Source of the DNA: Omphiscola glabra
Lineage: Eukaryota; Mollusca; Gastropoda; Lymnaeidae
Direction of reading: 5' to 3'
Assembly: GCA_964017045.1 (NCBI GenBank)
Contig: OZ024802.1
Location: 27,530,293-27,594,292 of the forward strand
DNA length: 64,000 nucleotides
Shown: positions 44,189 to 54,454 of the stretch, piece after piece
How positions within the stretch are numbered: the first letter of the stretch is position 1
Layout: every line of letters starts with the position of its first letter
The notes under the pieces: model-generated
What the model was told of the DNA's origin: nothing
Database searches by the model: none
The model's input: only the letters and a program-made list of their open reading frames with translations
Position numbers and translations under genes: made by a program

Positions 44189-45774
44189 CAAGACAACAAT
44201 ATAAAGAAAATCTTAACAAAACAGATATAGAACCAGTATTAGAAATACCAAAACAAATCTCAAGGGAGGACTTAATTAGAAAAATTGACTCTTGTCCAGA
44301 TAATTTAAATGATGTTACCGATGACATTTCAAGTAAAGAAATGATTGCAACAGTAATTCAGTTAGATGATTGTACAAAAAACTTAGGTAATAACATACAT
44401 TTGTCCACAATCATGAATGAATATAGAGATGTTATTACTGAAAATATTGGTCATACCAAAACACTTGAACATAAAATCATTTTAACAGCAGATCCATCAT
44501 TTAAGTATAAAATGTATCCTATTCCATATGCATACAGAGAGAATGTAAAAAAAGAATTAAACCATCTTTTAACTACAAATAAAATAAAAAGATCCAATTC
44601 ATCAGTTTCTTCACCCATGGTGGTAGTAAAAAAGAAAAATGGGCAAATTAGAATCTGTTGTGATTATAGAGAACTTAATAAAATAACACAACTAGATGCA
44701 GAACCAATGAGGGACACAAGGGAATTATTAGAAGAAATAGGTGCCTCCACAATTTTTACACATTTAGACCTCAACAGAGGATTTTGGCAAATAGGTATGG
44801 AAAAAGATTCAATGCCCTACACTGCATTCTCGACAGAGGAGGGTTTGTTCGAATGGACAGTGATGCCATTTGGACTAGTCAATTCAACAGCTACATTCTC
44901 AAGGTTCATGAGAATGATGCTTACTGGTATGCTAAATGTGGTGCATTTTGTTGATGATATCTGTATACACACAAATGACATGAAGGCACATATATATACA
45001 CTAAAACAAGTTTTAGATAAATTAAGAGAACATGGTGTAACAATTGCACCAAACAAATTAAAATTCGCACAAGAACAGATTGATTTTTTAGGATACAAAG
45101 TAGGTAAAAACATAATTCAACCAACAGAACAAAACAAAGAGAAAATATTAAAAATAAAAACTCCAAAAAATCAAAAAGAAGTAAAAGCTATCTTAGGTCT
45201 GTGCAACTTCTATAGTACATTCGTACCTAAATTTTCAGACATAACATCACCTCTAAGGCAGTTAATAAATAAAGGTAACAATAAACAGATAGTATGGATA
45301 AAAGATTGTGAAACAGCACTAACAACAATAAAAGAGATATTTCAAAGTGAAAACATATTGATATCACCCAATCCTAATGAAACTTTCACATTAGTAACAG
45401 ATTCTTCAAACTATGGATTAGGAGCTTGCCTTATGCAAGAAGTCAATAACAAACTCAGACCAATTATATACTTAAGTAGAGCATTAAGTAAAACAGAGAT
45501 GAATTACTCAACAATTGAGAAAGAATGCCTAGCTGTAGTATGGGCATTAACAAAATTACAGAAATATCTTTTAGGTAGAAAGTTTAACCCATTGACAGAT
45601 CACAAACCACTGATGGCACTTAATAAAAAGAGAATAGCCAACAACAAGATTAATAGATGGTCTTTGATTTTGTTAGATTACCAGTATGAAATCAAATCAA
45701 TAAAAGGAAAAGACAATATCGTTGCTGATTTCCTATCCAGACAATACCAGAGATATGGAACTGAAACACATTAG
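44122..45774 (+). CDS. Retrotransposon ORF2: reverse transcriptase and RNase H
   Basis: The frame is open from 44122, overlapping the end of ORF1 by 67 nt in the -1 frame; the first ATG is 44341 (477 residues from there). RT motifs: RICCDYRELNKIT, FTHLDLNRGFWQIGM, FGLVNSTATFSRFM, and the catalytic box FVDD (D205, D206 counted from 44341) where Y-x-DD is usual, then FLGYKVG. RNase H has LVTDSSNYGLGACLM (D354), STIEKECLAVVWAL, LTDHKPLMAL and NIVADFLSRQ. The frame stops about ten residues later, where an integrase would begin in Ty3/gypsy elements. No classical slippery heptamer was found in the overlap. Confidence 0.92.
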   Translation, partial: LTELFINWIKSRNFNIESFNAITRQQYKENLNKTDIEPVLEIPKQISREDLIRKIDSCPDNLNDVTDDISSKEMIATVIQLDDCTKNLGNNIHLSTIMNEYRDVITENIGHTKTLEHKIILTADPSFKYKMYPIPYAYRENVKKELNHLLTTNKIKRSNSSVSSPMVVVKKKNGQIRICCDYRELNKITQLDAEPMRDTRELLEEIGASTIFTHLDLNRGFWQIGMEKDSMPYTAFSTEEGLFEWTVMPFGLVNSTATFSRFMRMMLTGMLNVVHFVDDICIHTNDMKAHIYTLKQVLDKLREHGVTIAPNKLKFAQEQIDFLGYKVGKNIIQPTEQNKEKILKIKTPKNQKEVKAILGLCNFYSTFVPKFSDITSPLRQLINKGNNKQIVWIKDCETALTTIKEIFQSENILISPNPNETFTLVTDSSNYGLGACLMQEVNNKLRPIIYLSRALSKTEMNYSTIEKECLAVVWALTKLQKYLLGRKFNPLTDHKPLMALNKKRIANNKINRWSLILLDYQYEIKSIKGKDNIVADFLSRQYQRYGTETH

Positions 45775-46392
45775 TCAGACATTCTAGTTTTCTTAAAAAA
45801 TAGGACAGTAGCTGTAAAATAATATGTAAATATTTTGAAATGTTTATCAAGGCTAAAGAAGTGGTAATAAAATATACATAACTATTATAATGTATGCCAT
45901 TATTCAAGATGTAATAAAATAAGTGTACATTTCAAGGATCATTGTATTATTATGAAGCATTTTTTTGGAATTTCATGACTTGGATATTAGATATTGTATG
46001 GATGAACATTGATATTTGACAATGAGTAGAGTAAATTGCCATGATCATTTTGTTACTGCCAATATATTTTCCATGTTTGATGACATAATGAGAGTTTAAG
46101 CATTTTGAGTAATGTATAACATAGAATATTTGTGAGACACATTGATTTTCCAACAATAACTTTGATTTTATTGTTAATATTACGATTTACCACATATATA
46201 TAACATGAATATTGAATGGTTGAAAGTGATTTATAAGAGTATTAATAATTTATATTGTACATTCATAATGTTATACATAAATGAAATTATAAGACAAGGG
46301 AGATAATTACTTAGATGTTACACTACAAGTTGTATTTGTATATTGCTTGCTAAAAATTTTGTTGTACAAAATTTTTTGATGGGGATAGGGCG
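45775..46392 (+). other. Non-coding 3' region of the LTR element
   Basis: About 620 bp of AT-rich sequence between the RNase H stop and the 3' LTR. No integrase remnant (HHCC or DDE motifs) was seen in the frames inspected, so if an integrase existed it was deleted rather than mutated. Confidence 0.65.
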
Positions 46393-46816
46393 TGTAACAC
46401 AAGTTAACGAAACTCAGTCACATGATACCTCAGCACGGAGGCGTAGTGATTTAATCATAGAGTATGAGAATAAGAGGAACTAGTTTTAGTAGCGGAAGAG
46501 GATTGCATGAGTTTAAGAGAGAAGGCTGGAAGCCATATTGTGAGGACACGTTTTGAGTCGGAGAGGTCATATTTGAATGTGATATTAATTCATGAGTGGA
46601 ATTGTACTGAAGATTTCTTATTTGATATTGTAACTACCTTTGTTACATGGAATTATCTGAATCAAGAATAATATTTGTATTGACTATGTGAAATAAAGTA
46701 CTGTGTGATAGATCGGACCTTATTCTATTATTGAGAAGAAAGATGGCAGTGAAATTAAGGATGATAGAGTAAAGAAGTAGATAACTAGCTGAACAAGTAT
46801 ATCAAGCTATGTTACA
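46393..46816 (+). repeat. 3' LTR
   Basis: 424 bp from TGTAACACAAG to AGCTATGTTACA, with inverted TGTAACA/TGTTACA ends. A polyadenylation signal AATAAA is at 46692-46697. Confidence 0.85.
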
Positions 46817-46886
46817 ATTATCTTATAATTTTTATCTTATAATAATTAAAGCAGTTTAAATGACTGTTAAATAAAATACGTTAACG

Positions 46887-47085
46887 CGTCTAAGTTTGTC
46901 TAATGTTTAATTTTGTCTAAGGTTATCTAAGTTTGTCTAAGTTTGTCTAATGTTGTCTAAGTTTGTCTAAGTGAGTCTAAGTTTGTCTAAGGTTGTCTAA
47001 GGTTGTCTAAGTTTGTCTAAGTTTGTCTAATGTTGTCTAAGTTTGTCTAAGTGAGTCTAAGTTTGTCTAAGGTTGTCTCAATTCG
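46887..47085. repeat. 10-bp minisatellite (GTTTGTCTAA)
   Basis: About 20 copies of GTTTGTCTAA with TGTTG, GGTTG and GTGAG variants. A block of five to six units is repeated. Confidence 0.93.
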
Positions 47086-47137
47086 TCATTACATGCAGCC
47101 AACGACAAATTACACACATGATTATTTTGTGTTTCAG

Positions 47138-47211
47138 TTCCAAATTACAATACACAACAGAACATCCAGATGGCTTGCAGAGTCTATCAACAAGATACAG
47201 ATTGTCTCAGG
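47138..47211 (+). CDS. Protease-domain gene, penultimate exon
   Basis: 74 nt after the acceptor TGTGTTTCAG, donor CAGG|GTAAAT. In the frame that joins the next exon it reads SKLQYTTEHPDGLQSLSTRY then RLSQ, leaving one base that makes GAA with the next exon. It enters in phase 1, so at least one more exon lies upstream, probably beyond the LTR element. No domain was recognised in this piece. Confidence 0.65.
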
Positions 47212-47405
47212 GTAAATTAGTTTATTTTTAATTATCTCTGGGTAAATGAGTGTATAATTCGGAATCTCACATGGTAAATGAGTGGATAATCAGGGTAAAT
47301 TAATGTGAGTTTTGGCATCTCTCAGCGTAAATTGGTTTAATTTTCAGCACCTCTCAGGGTAGAATGCGTGTATTATTTGGAATCTCTCATGGTAAATTAG
47401 TTTAT
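47206..47405. repeat. Intron repeat built on the splice-donor sequence
   Basis: About six degenerate units of roughly 30-40 bp with TCTCAGGGTAAATTAGTTTA or close variants. The first unit includes the true donor of the preceding exon (47211/47212). Confidence 0.75.
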
Positions 47406-47546
47406 CGGAGAGGTTAATTTTGTTGTGTAATGGAAACTTATCTTAAAGACATTGAAAATAACAATCTTTAATCTTACTATAACTCAACGAAAATGATTTT
47501 AACCATGTTTAAATTATAATTTCGTCCCTTTGTATTTTTTGAGCAG

Positions 47547-48430
47547 AAACACATGAGACCCAAATTTGCGAGGGAGATCCTCAAGAGCTTTATAAAAAAT
47601 GTGAAAAAAATCCAGGGCATCAGAAATTTATATCAATCGCCGATTTTGCCACCCATCACCTGCCTGAAGGATCTCAAGATCAAGATTGCTTTGACTTAAT
47701 CCAAGCTCTAGCTACCTTGACAGTGAAGGTGAAAGTAAACTCCATCAGTCCAGACCGACCTATGTTTATGCCTGGTACTAAGGATCCGTATCCTTACCAT
47801 GACAAGAGAGGAACCAAAATCAAGGTTTTTGGCTCAGGGAAGGTGGCTTTTGTGACGAAATTTACGGCCAAGGGGAAATGGAGGGGAGAAATCGAAGTGT
47901 ACACCGCGAACCATGTGGTGTTTGACGAGCACGAGGCCCAACACACCAAGGTCACACTGTTCTATGACACACCAGGCAGTGAGGTGGTCAAGCTTAAGGG
48001 CTGGACGCGCTCTCTCACCAACGTGGAAGCCGACAATTGTAAAATTAAGTGTTTGATTAATGACGTAAAGCTACTAGACAAACTGGACGAGAGCTGGACA
48101 ACTTGGAAGAGTAGGGAGGAAAAGGTGAATAAAAGGTGCAGATGTCGTGATAAGGCAGCCGACATAGCCATTATCGTGTCCCACCCCCATGGCTGCACCA
48201 AGCAGATATCGGTAGGCCACGTGATAGACAGGGAGACCAATGGACATGAACAAGGTTTCATACTTTCTAAGTACTGGTACACAACATGTACATGCCCGGG
48301 CAGTAGTGGCGCCCCGTTATTCATGCCTGGCTGTAAAGAGTACACACGGTATGGACATCGCCACAGCGGTAGTGAACATGATAATAAGAATTTTAGTGGG
48401 TATGCCTGGGATGAGCACGTGAAACAATAA
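47547..48430 (+). CDS. Trypsin-fold (PA clan) protease domain, last exon
   Basis: 884 nt ending at TAA 48428-48430; it joins the previous exon in phase 1 (G|AA). The N-terminal part (ETHETQICEGDPQELYKKCE) has no recognised domain. A double-barrel peptidase pattern follows: VYTANHVVFDEHEA with candidate His at 47912-47914, KAADIAIIVSHPHG with Asp at 48161-48163, and CTCPGSSGAPLFMPG with Ser at 48305-48307. The G-S-S-G-A-P box fits the G-x-S-G-x-P rule. Spacing (83 and 48 residues) suits a chymotrypsin-like fold. Likely a serine endopeptidase or an inactive relative; no substrate can be inferred. No signal peptide is visible because the N-terminus is outside the exons found. Confidence 0.8.
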
Positions 48431-49024
48431 CCTCGTTGACAGAGTTCCTTTCAAATTTCCTCCGGGGTGGCATTTCAGATTTTAGGGTGTGCAGTGCCAA
48501 TGACCAGAGGCTTAGCAAAGGATACAGAGGGGCAGATGTCCCCGGGAGCAAGATTAGCGGGGGGCACAAAATTCGGTTATTTAATGCATAAAAAGAATGT
48601 TTATCAGAGTTAAAAGGTTTTTTTGTGTGGGTTGGGGGCGTAAAATGAACATTATCCACTGGCGCAAAACACGGTCAGTGGCGTAGAAAAGGGGCGTATT
48701 GGGTGGTCAACCTATGTGTCCCTTTTTCTTTATATGGAGGGCAGGCATTTTCGGAAAACTGCTAATTTTGTTTCGTGAAAATGAGCGAGGTACAACTCTT
48801 TTAAAAATTATAAACGCCCACAAGCACAAGGAATTAACTCCTGTTGTTGCACGCCCCTGGGGGAACAATTTGGCGCAAGCTTAGATTCAACCCAGTACTT
48901 TCAAATTGATTGGCGTGAGGGAAGGGGGAGCAGAAACTGAGGTTTCCGAAGACTCTCGTGGATGTCCGGGTGACGTTCACTACATTAGAATAATACTCTC
49001 ATCATCGTCATTAACGTTGTGTCC
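48431..49024. other. 3' flank of the protease gene; MITE scraps
   Basis: No AATAAA within the first few hundred bases. CAGTGGCGTAGAAAAGGGGC at 48676 is the left end of a GGCGTAG-family MITE whose right end is lost. No gene was seen. Confidence 0.5.
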
Positions 49025-49029
49025 TAAAC

Positions 49030-49380
49030 CACTAGTCCGTGATTTTCGTTCATGTATCATTGATTTTCTTGTTAAGGAAAAAAAAATAAATGTATTTCAT
49101 TGACGTCATTAAGTTATATCTCAGCAATCCTGGCTTTGTTTGTGTTTTATAACCATGGTACACAATTGGAGTGAAGACAAATTCACACACAGACACACAA
49201 ACAAACACACAGAGAGACACACACCACACACACAGAGAGACAGACACACACACACAGACAAACACAGACACACACATATACAAACAAACATACACACACA
49301 TACATACACATTCGAGTTAAGAATGATTGTGTGCGTAATTTTCATTTAAGAATTTTTCTTCTGGGGATAAATCCGTTTTT
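49030..49380. repeat. Dispersed module D, copy 2 (CA-rich centre)
   Basis: TAGTCCGTGATTTTCGTTCA, TTTCATTGACGTCATTAAG, a long CACA/CAGA tract (49175-49310), ACACATTCGAG and GGGATAAATCCGTTT occur in the order seen at 31905-32275. Frames over the CA tract are artefacts. Confidence 0.7.
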
Positions 49381-49383
49381 TTT

Positions 49384-49887
49384 GGGGTGTAAATTACTGT
49401 AAAATCCCCCCCCCCCTTACCTTTTTCACAAAGCGTCACAAATTCTTTAACCCCCATTTAGTATCACGTCGCACCCAAAAAAAATTCAAACCATACATAC
49501 AATTTTCATAACTAAACTAAGATTTGATTTTATTCTTTAAAAAGTTCCCATAATGGATTAAGATGTAGTATTATTAGAAAACTGTGACCTAAAACAAGTC
49601 ATCCCGGAGCCAATGTAAAATGACCACAACAGTTTTTGCGTCATTTTTTATATGCGCAGAAGGTGTGCGCGACTGAGTTTCACAGTACCTATAATACCTG
49701 AAGCAATGTCAACTTCAAATTAATGTTTAAAAAAAAATTAGAATTTTTTTTTTTCAAAATTATAAAGTTTTAGATTTAAAAATATTTTTGTTACTTCACA
49801 AATTTTTTACCCTCCCCCCCGTCACAAAATGTCACAAATTCTCGACCAAGGGGCCCCCTGAGCGTGACGTAATTTGCGAACGACCCC
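49384..49887. mobile_element. TIR element family B, copy 3
   Basis: The right end GCGTGACGTAATTTGCGAAC plus GACCCC is well kept; the left end GGGGTGTAAATTACTGTAAA is diverged. The interior matches copy 2 (e.g. AACTAAGATTTGATTT, CATAATGGATTAA, GACCACAACAGTTTTTGCGT). Confidence 0.8.
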
Positions 49888-50340
49888 TTAACCCTTCCCC
49901 TCAATTTCGGCTTCAAAGGGTCATGACCTTTGTCTTTGAGCATACATTATTAAAATGATGCAATGGTGACACCAGCCTGGTAACTCTGGTTGCAGAAGAC
50001 TGAAACAAGGAACACCTTTGAACACCGCAAACAACAAGGGCCGAGTGGTCGTCAGGGGCAAACAACACAGAAACTACACTGTGCGTCACGAAGCGAGCAT
50101 TGTCTCCCATTGAAGTGTCTTTGAAATACAATTGGTTCAACAGAGATTAAAAAAAGTTAATTAAAGGAATGTGTAAACGAGAAATTGGGGGAACATGTGA
50201 ACTTCTACATTTAAAGAGGACTCCCACCCCCCACATAAAGACAATTGTTCCGTTCGGACAAACTTACAATAGAAAGACATTCTTCCCTACAAACTGGTTT
50301 ACAACAAAAATAGTTTTCGTAATATTTTCCGGCATGACTT
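49888..50340. other. No recognised gene
   Basis: Unique-looking sequence; the minus-strand 75-codon frame has no motif I recognise. Confidence 0.45.
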
Positions 50341-50344
50341 TAAT

Positions 50345-50500
50345 CTATACCAAACATCCATCCATCAATCCATCCATCCGACCAACTCACTATCCATCCA
50401 CCCATCCATTCATCCGACCATCTTACCATCGTTTCATTAATCCAACAATCTTACCATTCATCCACCTTACCACCCCTCCCCATCCATTCGTGTATCAATC
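50345..50500. repeat. CCAT-rich simple repeat
   Basis: Degenerate CCATCCATCCAT with CCGACCA inserts. It is low-complexity and non-coding. Confidence 0.85.
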
Positions 50501-50699
50501 GATGTAAACATTAATCCACACCTTTCCATCACAAAGTTTTGATCCATCATTGCCCACTGCAATGGGCCCACCCGGAAACCAACCTGCAGTCGCCTACATA
50601 ATAAATATTTATTATTTCATTATAAGCTAAAAAAATATACTATCGTTCCGCGTATGTAATGACGTAATGGGCACAACAATACATAAATACACTGAAACA

Positions 50700-50790
50700 C
50701 ATTTATTTTAAGAGGGTAACAGACGGTGGGGCGTTACAATTTATTAAAAGGGTGGAACGGACGGTGGGGCATTACAACGTTACTTAACGG
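50700..50790. repeat. Imperfect 46-bp direct repeat, 2 copies
   Basis: AGAGGGTAACAGACGGTGGG with GCGTTACAA is followed by AAAGGGTGGAACGGACGGTG with GGGCATTACAA. Confidence 0.6.
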
Positions 50791-50983
50791 CAACTAAGGG
50801 TATGAGCGCGGTGACTGACAAGATAAATCGTCACCATCACGACGCAAAGATCAATTTACCATTGCTCAATCCTAACCCATCGTAGCAGCCCCACCCCACC
50901 CTCTCCACAGTCTCTCTCCCCCGCCCCATTTATTTACCCTCACTTAATAACTACACTATCTGGGTGACTTCGTGCCCTAACCG

Positions 50984-51177
50984 CAGTGGTTCTCAACCTT
51001 CATAATGCCGCCACCCTTAAGTACAGTTCCTCATGCTGTGGCGACCCCCCCCCCCCCAACCATAAAATTATTTTCGTTGCTACTTCATAAATGTGTTTTC
51101 CGATGGTCTTATGCGACCCCTGTGCAATGGTCGATCGACCCCCAGAGGGGTCGCGACCCACATGCCGAGAACCGCTG
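50984..51177 (+). mobile_element. SPIN-like hAT MITE, copy 2
   Basis: A 194-bp element, CAGTGGTTCTCAACCTTCAT at the left, AATTATTTTCGTTGCTACTT and TGTGTTTTCCGATGGTCTTA inside, GGGGTCGCGACCCACATG and GAGAACCGCTG at the right. The interior is the closest to the vertebrate SPIN/OposCharlie consensus as I remember it. The flanks CCTAACCG and CCTTACAA match at 5 of 8. Confidence 0.88.
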
Positions 51178-51569
51178 CCTTACAACAAAGGCCGAAATAT
51201 AGAGAAATTGATTTGTTCCATAAATCTGTCAGAATTTACAAGCGTGGTTCCCCAGCTACTACGAAATCTGTTAAATCCATCTTAATATCGATTTTATCAT
51301 TGTACAAGTGAGGCGTGACGACACACGATGGCTGGTCTTAATGTTTGGAAATACATAAAAAATGTCTTATGTAGACATTGCCCTAGTGAATTAATTTTAA
51401 AATAATAATAATTAATTAATCAGAATGTTTAAAGTCTGTTTCTTTTTAAATCTCGGTTTTCTCAAAAGAAATATTTACATTGGAATCAAAATAACACCTC
51501 CCTTCAGTAAAAGAATCTTATATGAATCTGAAACCCATCATAGGCACACTTCAATGTCTGTGACGGAAT

Positions 51570-51985
51570 ATTTTAAGTACTTTCAGAATAGGTCAAATAT
51601 ATCAACGTTGCTCTCAGAAAAGGTAAAGTATGTCAAGGTGGCTTTCAGAAAAGGTGAAGTATGTCAACGTGGCTTTCAGAATAGGTGAAGTATGTCAACG
51701 TGGCTTTCAGAATAGTTGAAGTATGTCAACGTTGCTCTCAGAATAGGTGAAGTATGTCAACGTTGCTCTCAGAATTTGTGAAGTATGTCAACGTTGCTCT
51801 CAGAATTTGTGAAGTATGTCAACGTTGCACTCAGAATAGGTGAAGTATATGCACGTTGCTCATAGAATAGGTGAAGTATATCAACGTAGCTCTCGGAATA
51901 GGTGAAGTGTATCAACATTACTCTCAGAATAGCTGAAGTATAGCAATGTTGATCTCAGAAATCATGAAGTACATCATCATTGCTC
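51570..51985. repeat. 31-bp minisatellite, about 13 copies
   Basis: The unit AATAGGTGAAGTATGTCAAC plus GTTGCTCTCAG, decaying towards the 3' end. Confidence 0.93.
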
Positions 51986-52297
51986 TCCGAAGGTCAAGTA
52001 AACCCAATCTTGGAGACGCACTTTCATCTTTTATCGACATCAAAATAATAAAAAATGAAAAAAAATCAACCTATAAAAAAAGCTTACTTTTCAGAACAAA
52101 ACTTCCTGCTAGTAGGTCAAGGACGAAGCCTTTAAAAATGTCTCGGCTTACGGAACTCTGCTTTGACACTGTCACGTTTTGTCCCTTAGAGTGCAAAGAA
52201 AACAATCTGTTAAATGAACAAACTTGCACACACACACACACACACCAAATAACATTGTGGAAAAAAATCTTTGAACAGAACAGTTTGATTTTGCCGG

Positions 52298-52435
52298 TCC
52301 GCGCAACATGAATATTTATGGGTAAATGACATGGAAATGGCAGTAATAAATCTGGCACCGGTCCTTGTTGCAAGTTAAAAACCGGTCCACCGGTCCGCCA
52401 GACTTGAACGTTTGGGAAAAAACTTGGTGATAGAC
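52298..52435. repeat. Dispersed module E (CCGGTCCGC), copy 2
   Basis: GCCGGTCCGCGCAACATGAA, GGCACCGGTCC, CCACCGGTCCGCCAGACTTG and AACGTT match 32430-32625 in order; a TGACGTCA array follows directly, as there. Confidence 0.7.
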
Positions 52436-52439
52436 TACA

Positions 52440-53050
52440 CGCGTGGGCGAATTGTGACGTCAAACGAACGGATTTGTGACGCCAATGGACGGGATGTGAC
52501 GTCAATCAACGGAATGTTACGTCAGGAACGGATTGTGACGTCAACGAACGGTTTGTGACGTCGACGAACGGATTGTGACGTCAACGAACGGATTGTGACG
52601 TCGACGAACGGATTGTGACGTCAACGAATAAATTTTGACGTGACAAACGGATTGTGACGTCAACGAACGGATTGTGACGTCAAGAACGTATTGTGACGTC
52701 AAGAACGGATTGTGACGTCAAGAATGGATTGTGACGTCAACGAACGGACTGTGACGTCAACGAACGGATTGTGACGTCGACGAACGGATTGTGACGTCAA
52801 CGAATAAATTGTGACGTGACAAACGGATTGTGACGTCAACGAACGGATTGTGACGTCAAGAACGTATTGTGACGTCAAGAACGGATTGTGACGTCAAGAA
52901 TGGATTGTGACGTCAACGAACGGACTGTGACGTCAACGAACGGATTGTGACGTGGTGAACGGATTGTGACGCCAAGTACGGATTGTGACGTCAACGAACG
53001 GATTGTGACGTCAAGAACGGATTGTGACGTCAACGAACGGCCCGTGACGC
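52440..53050. repeat. 20-bp array with about 20 CRE-like TGACGTCA sites
   Basis: The unit GATTGTGACGTCAACGAACG occurs about 30 times; some 20 units keep the exact 8-bp palindrome TGACGTCA, the consensus CREB/ATF site. A block of several variant units (CGAATAAATT, GTGACAAACG, AAGAACGTATT, AAGAATGG, GGACTG) is duplicated with an offset of about 176 bp (52625 and 52801). Confidence 0.93.
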
Positions 53051-53399
53051 GGGCGGTCGACAGTCTCGAACCAACATGCAAATATAGTAACGTGAAAGCA
53101 AATTAAACAGAGACCATCGTAACAGAGTGGCTGTTCTTTCAAGGAATGACACTGTTTTTTGTGGGGTGGGGGGGGAGGGGTTGGCTGGGGGTTTTCAGAT
53201 GTTGAAAAGACCTTTTTTTTTTTGTCATCGTGAATTAAAAATAATTTGTTTCCCCATAGAGTGCGTGTGTTTATGTTTGTGTGAGTGTTCGTGTGTGTGT
53301 GTGGTTGGAAGGCAGTGGTTATGCCTGTAAAAGTGGTTGAGTGGTTTGACAGAAGTGTAAAGTACGAGGCGCGGCCATATTTGCATTGGATAGTTTATT

Positions 53400-53765
53400 G
53401 AGTGGTTGGGGAGGTGGGGGGGCTCAAATATGCTTGCGTAATTGATTGAGTGGTGGTCAGATATGCTTGTGTAAGTGATTGATTGGTGGTCAGATATGCT
53501 TGTGTAATTGATTGATTGGTGGTCAGATATGCTTGTGTAAGGGATTGTGAGTTGGTAAGATATGCTTGTGTAAATGATTGAGGCATTATCAAATATGATT
53601 GTGTAAGTGATTGGGTGGTGATTAGATATGGCTGAGTAATGGGTTAATGGTTTGTAAGATATGATTTTGTCAGTGATTGAGGGAATGTCAAATATGATTG
53701 TGCAAGTGATTGAGTGGTGCTCAGATATGCTTGTGTAAGTGATTGAGTGTGTGGTCAGATATTCT
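53400..53765. repeat. 33-bp minisatellite, about 11 copies
   Basis: The unit GATTGAGTGGTGGTCAGATA plus TGCTTGTGTAAGT is related to the 33-bp array at 32850-33620 (shared GATTGAGTGGTGGT and TTGTGTTA/TTGTGTAA). Confidence 0.9.
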
Positions 53766-53769
53766 AATG

Positions 53770-54450
53770 GATCACCATCAGTGTAGAAACGCCGAAAATA
53801 TTTCAGAGCCCTCGTCCCACAATCCAGACAAAATTGAAATGTATAACAACGTAAATGTGACGATGGCTCATAGGTGGCACACTGTAGGGTGAAGAGCTTC
53901 TGCGTGCATGGTGGGAATACATTATAATCTATGCACTATCCTCTTTAGAGAAAACAATTCCTTGGAAGTGTTCGGTTACACGAGAATTTGGGTTTCCCGG
54001 ACAAAGCCGAACGCATGCCACGCTTTGATATGTACATAGCTTTTTCATGAATTGACTAACAGCTGACCAGATGGGAGACGTCAGCCACGGGTAACGTCGA
54101 GACGTTGGATGATGACGTAGTCTGGCTGTCCTGGCGTGGTCGTTTGATCCTGGCCGTAAATACTTGGGGCTCCTCTGGTGAACGATTAACGGGCCTTTTA
54201 TTTTGTTTGCCGGCGCGACAAGATTGGCGAGACGTTGGCCTCGACCAGGGTTGCCCAGATGTTATCCAAAAAGGAAGTTTAAAAAAAAATGTCCTCATAC
54301 ACTTAAGTTGTCCTCTTTTAACCTTAGAATGGCCTCCTGGGTAAAAGTATTTTTTCAACTTTAACTACACATAAACAACCCCCCCCCCCCCAAATTATTT
54401 TATTAGCCTTAAGAGTCAAACAGCTTGTATCTACAAATCAATGAAGGAAG
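53770..54450. other. No recognised gene
   Basis: Mixed sequence with CpG-containing stretches (54060-54250) and a C-run near 54380. The opposing 79- and 100-codon frames have no recognisable motif. Confidence 0.4.
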
Positions 54451-54454
54451 AAGT

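Larger units (their letters stand above)
41893..46816 (+). mobile_element. Ty3/gypsy-type LTR retrotransposon lacking integrase
   Basis: 4.9 kb, flanked by identical ATTAT at 41888-41892 and 46817-46821. The 3' LTR is 46393-46816 (TGTAACA ... TGTTACA). The 5' LTR keeps only its first 50 bp or so and is then replaced by a 15-bp array and unrelated sequence. ORF1 holds gag, zinc knuckle and protease; ORF2 holds reverse transcriptase and RNase H and overlaps ORF1 in the -1 frame. No integrase is present after RNase H, nor between protease and RT. A purine-rich tract GATGGGGATAGGG precedes the 3' LTR. Without integrase and a full 5' LTR it is probably non-autonomous now, although both frames are uninterrupted. 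Confidence 0.88.

Noticed and set aside
49050..49349. CA-repeat frames resembling Cys/Val-rich or His/Thr-rich proteins
   Set aside because: Simple-repeat translation within dispersed module D.
54056..54358. 79- and 100-codon opposing frames in a CpG-containing stretch
   Set aside because: No homology recognised and both strands open; may be chance in higher-GC sequence.
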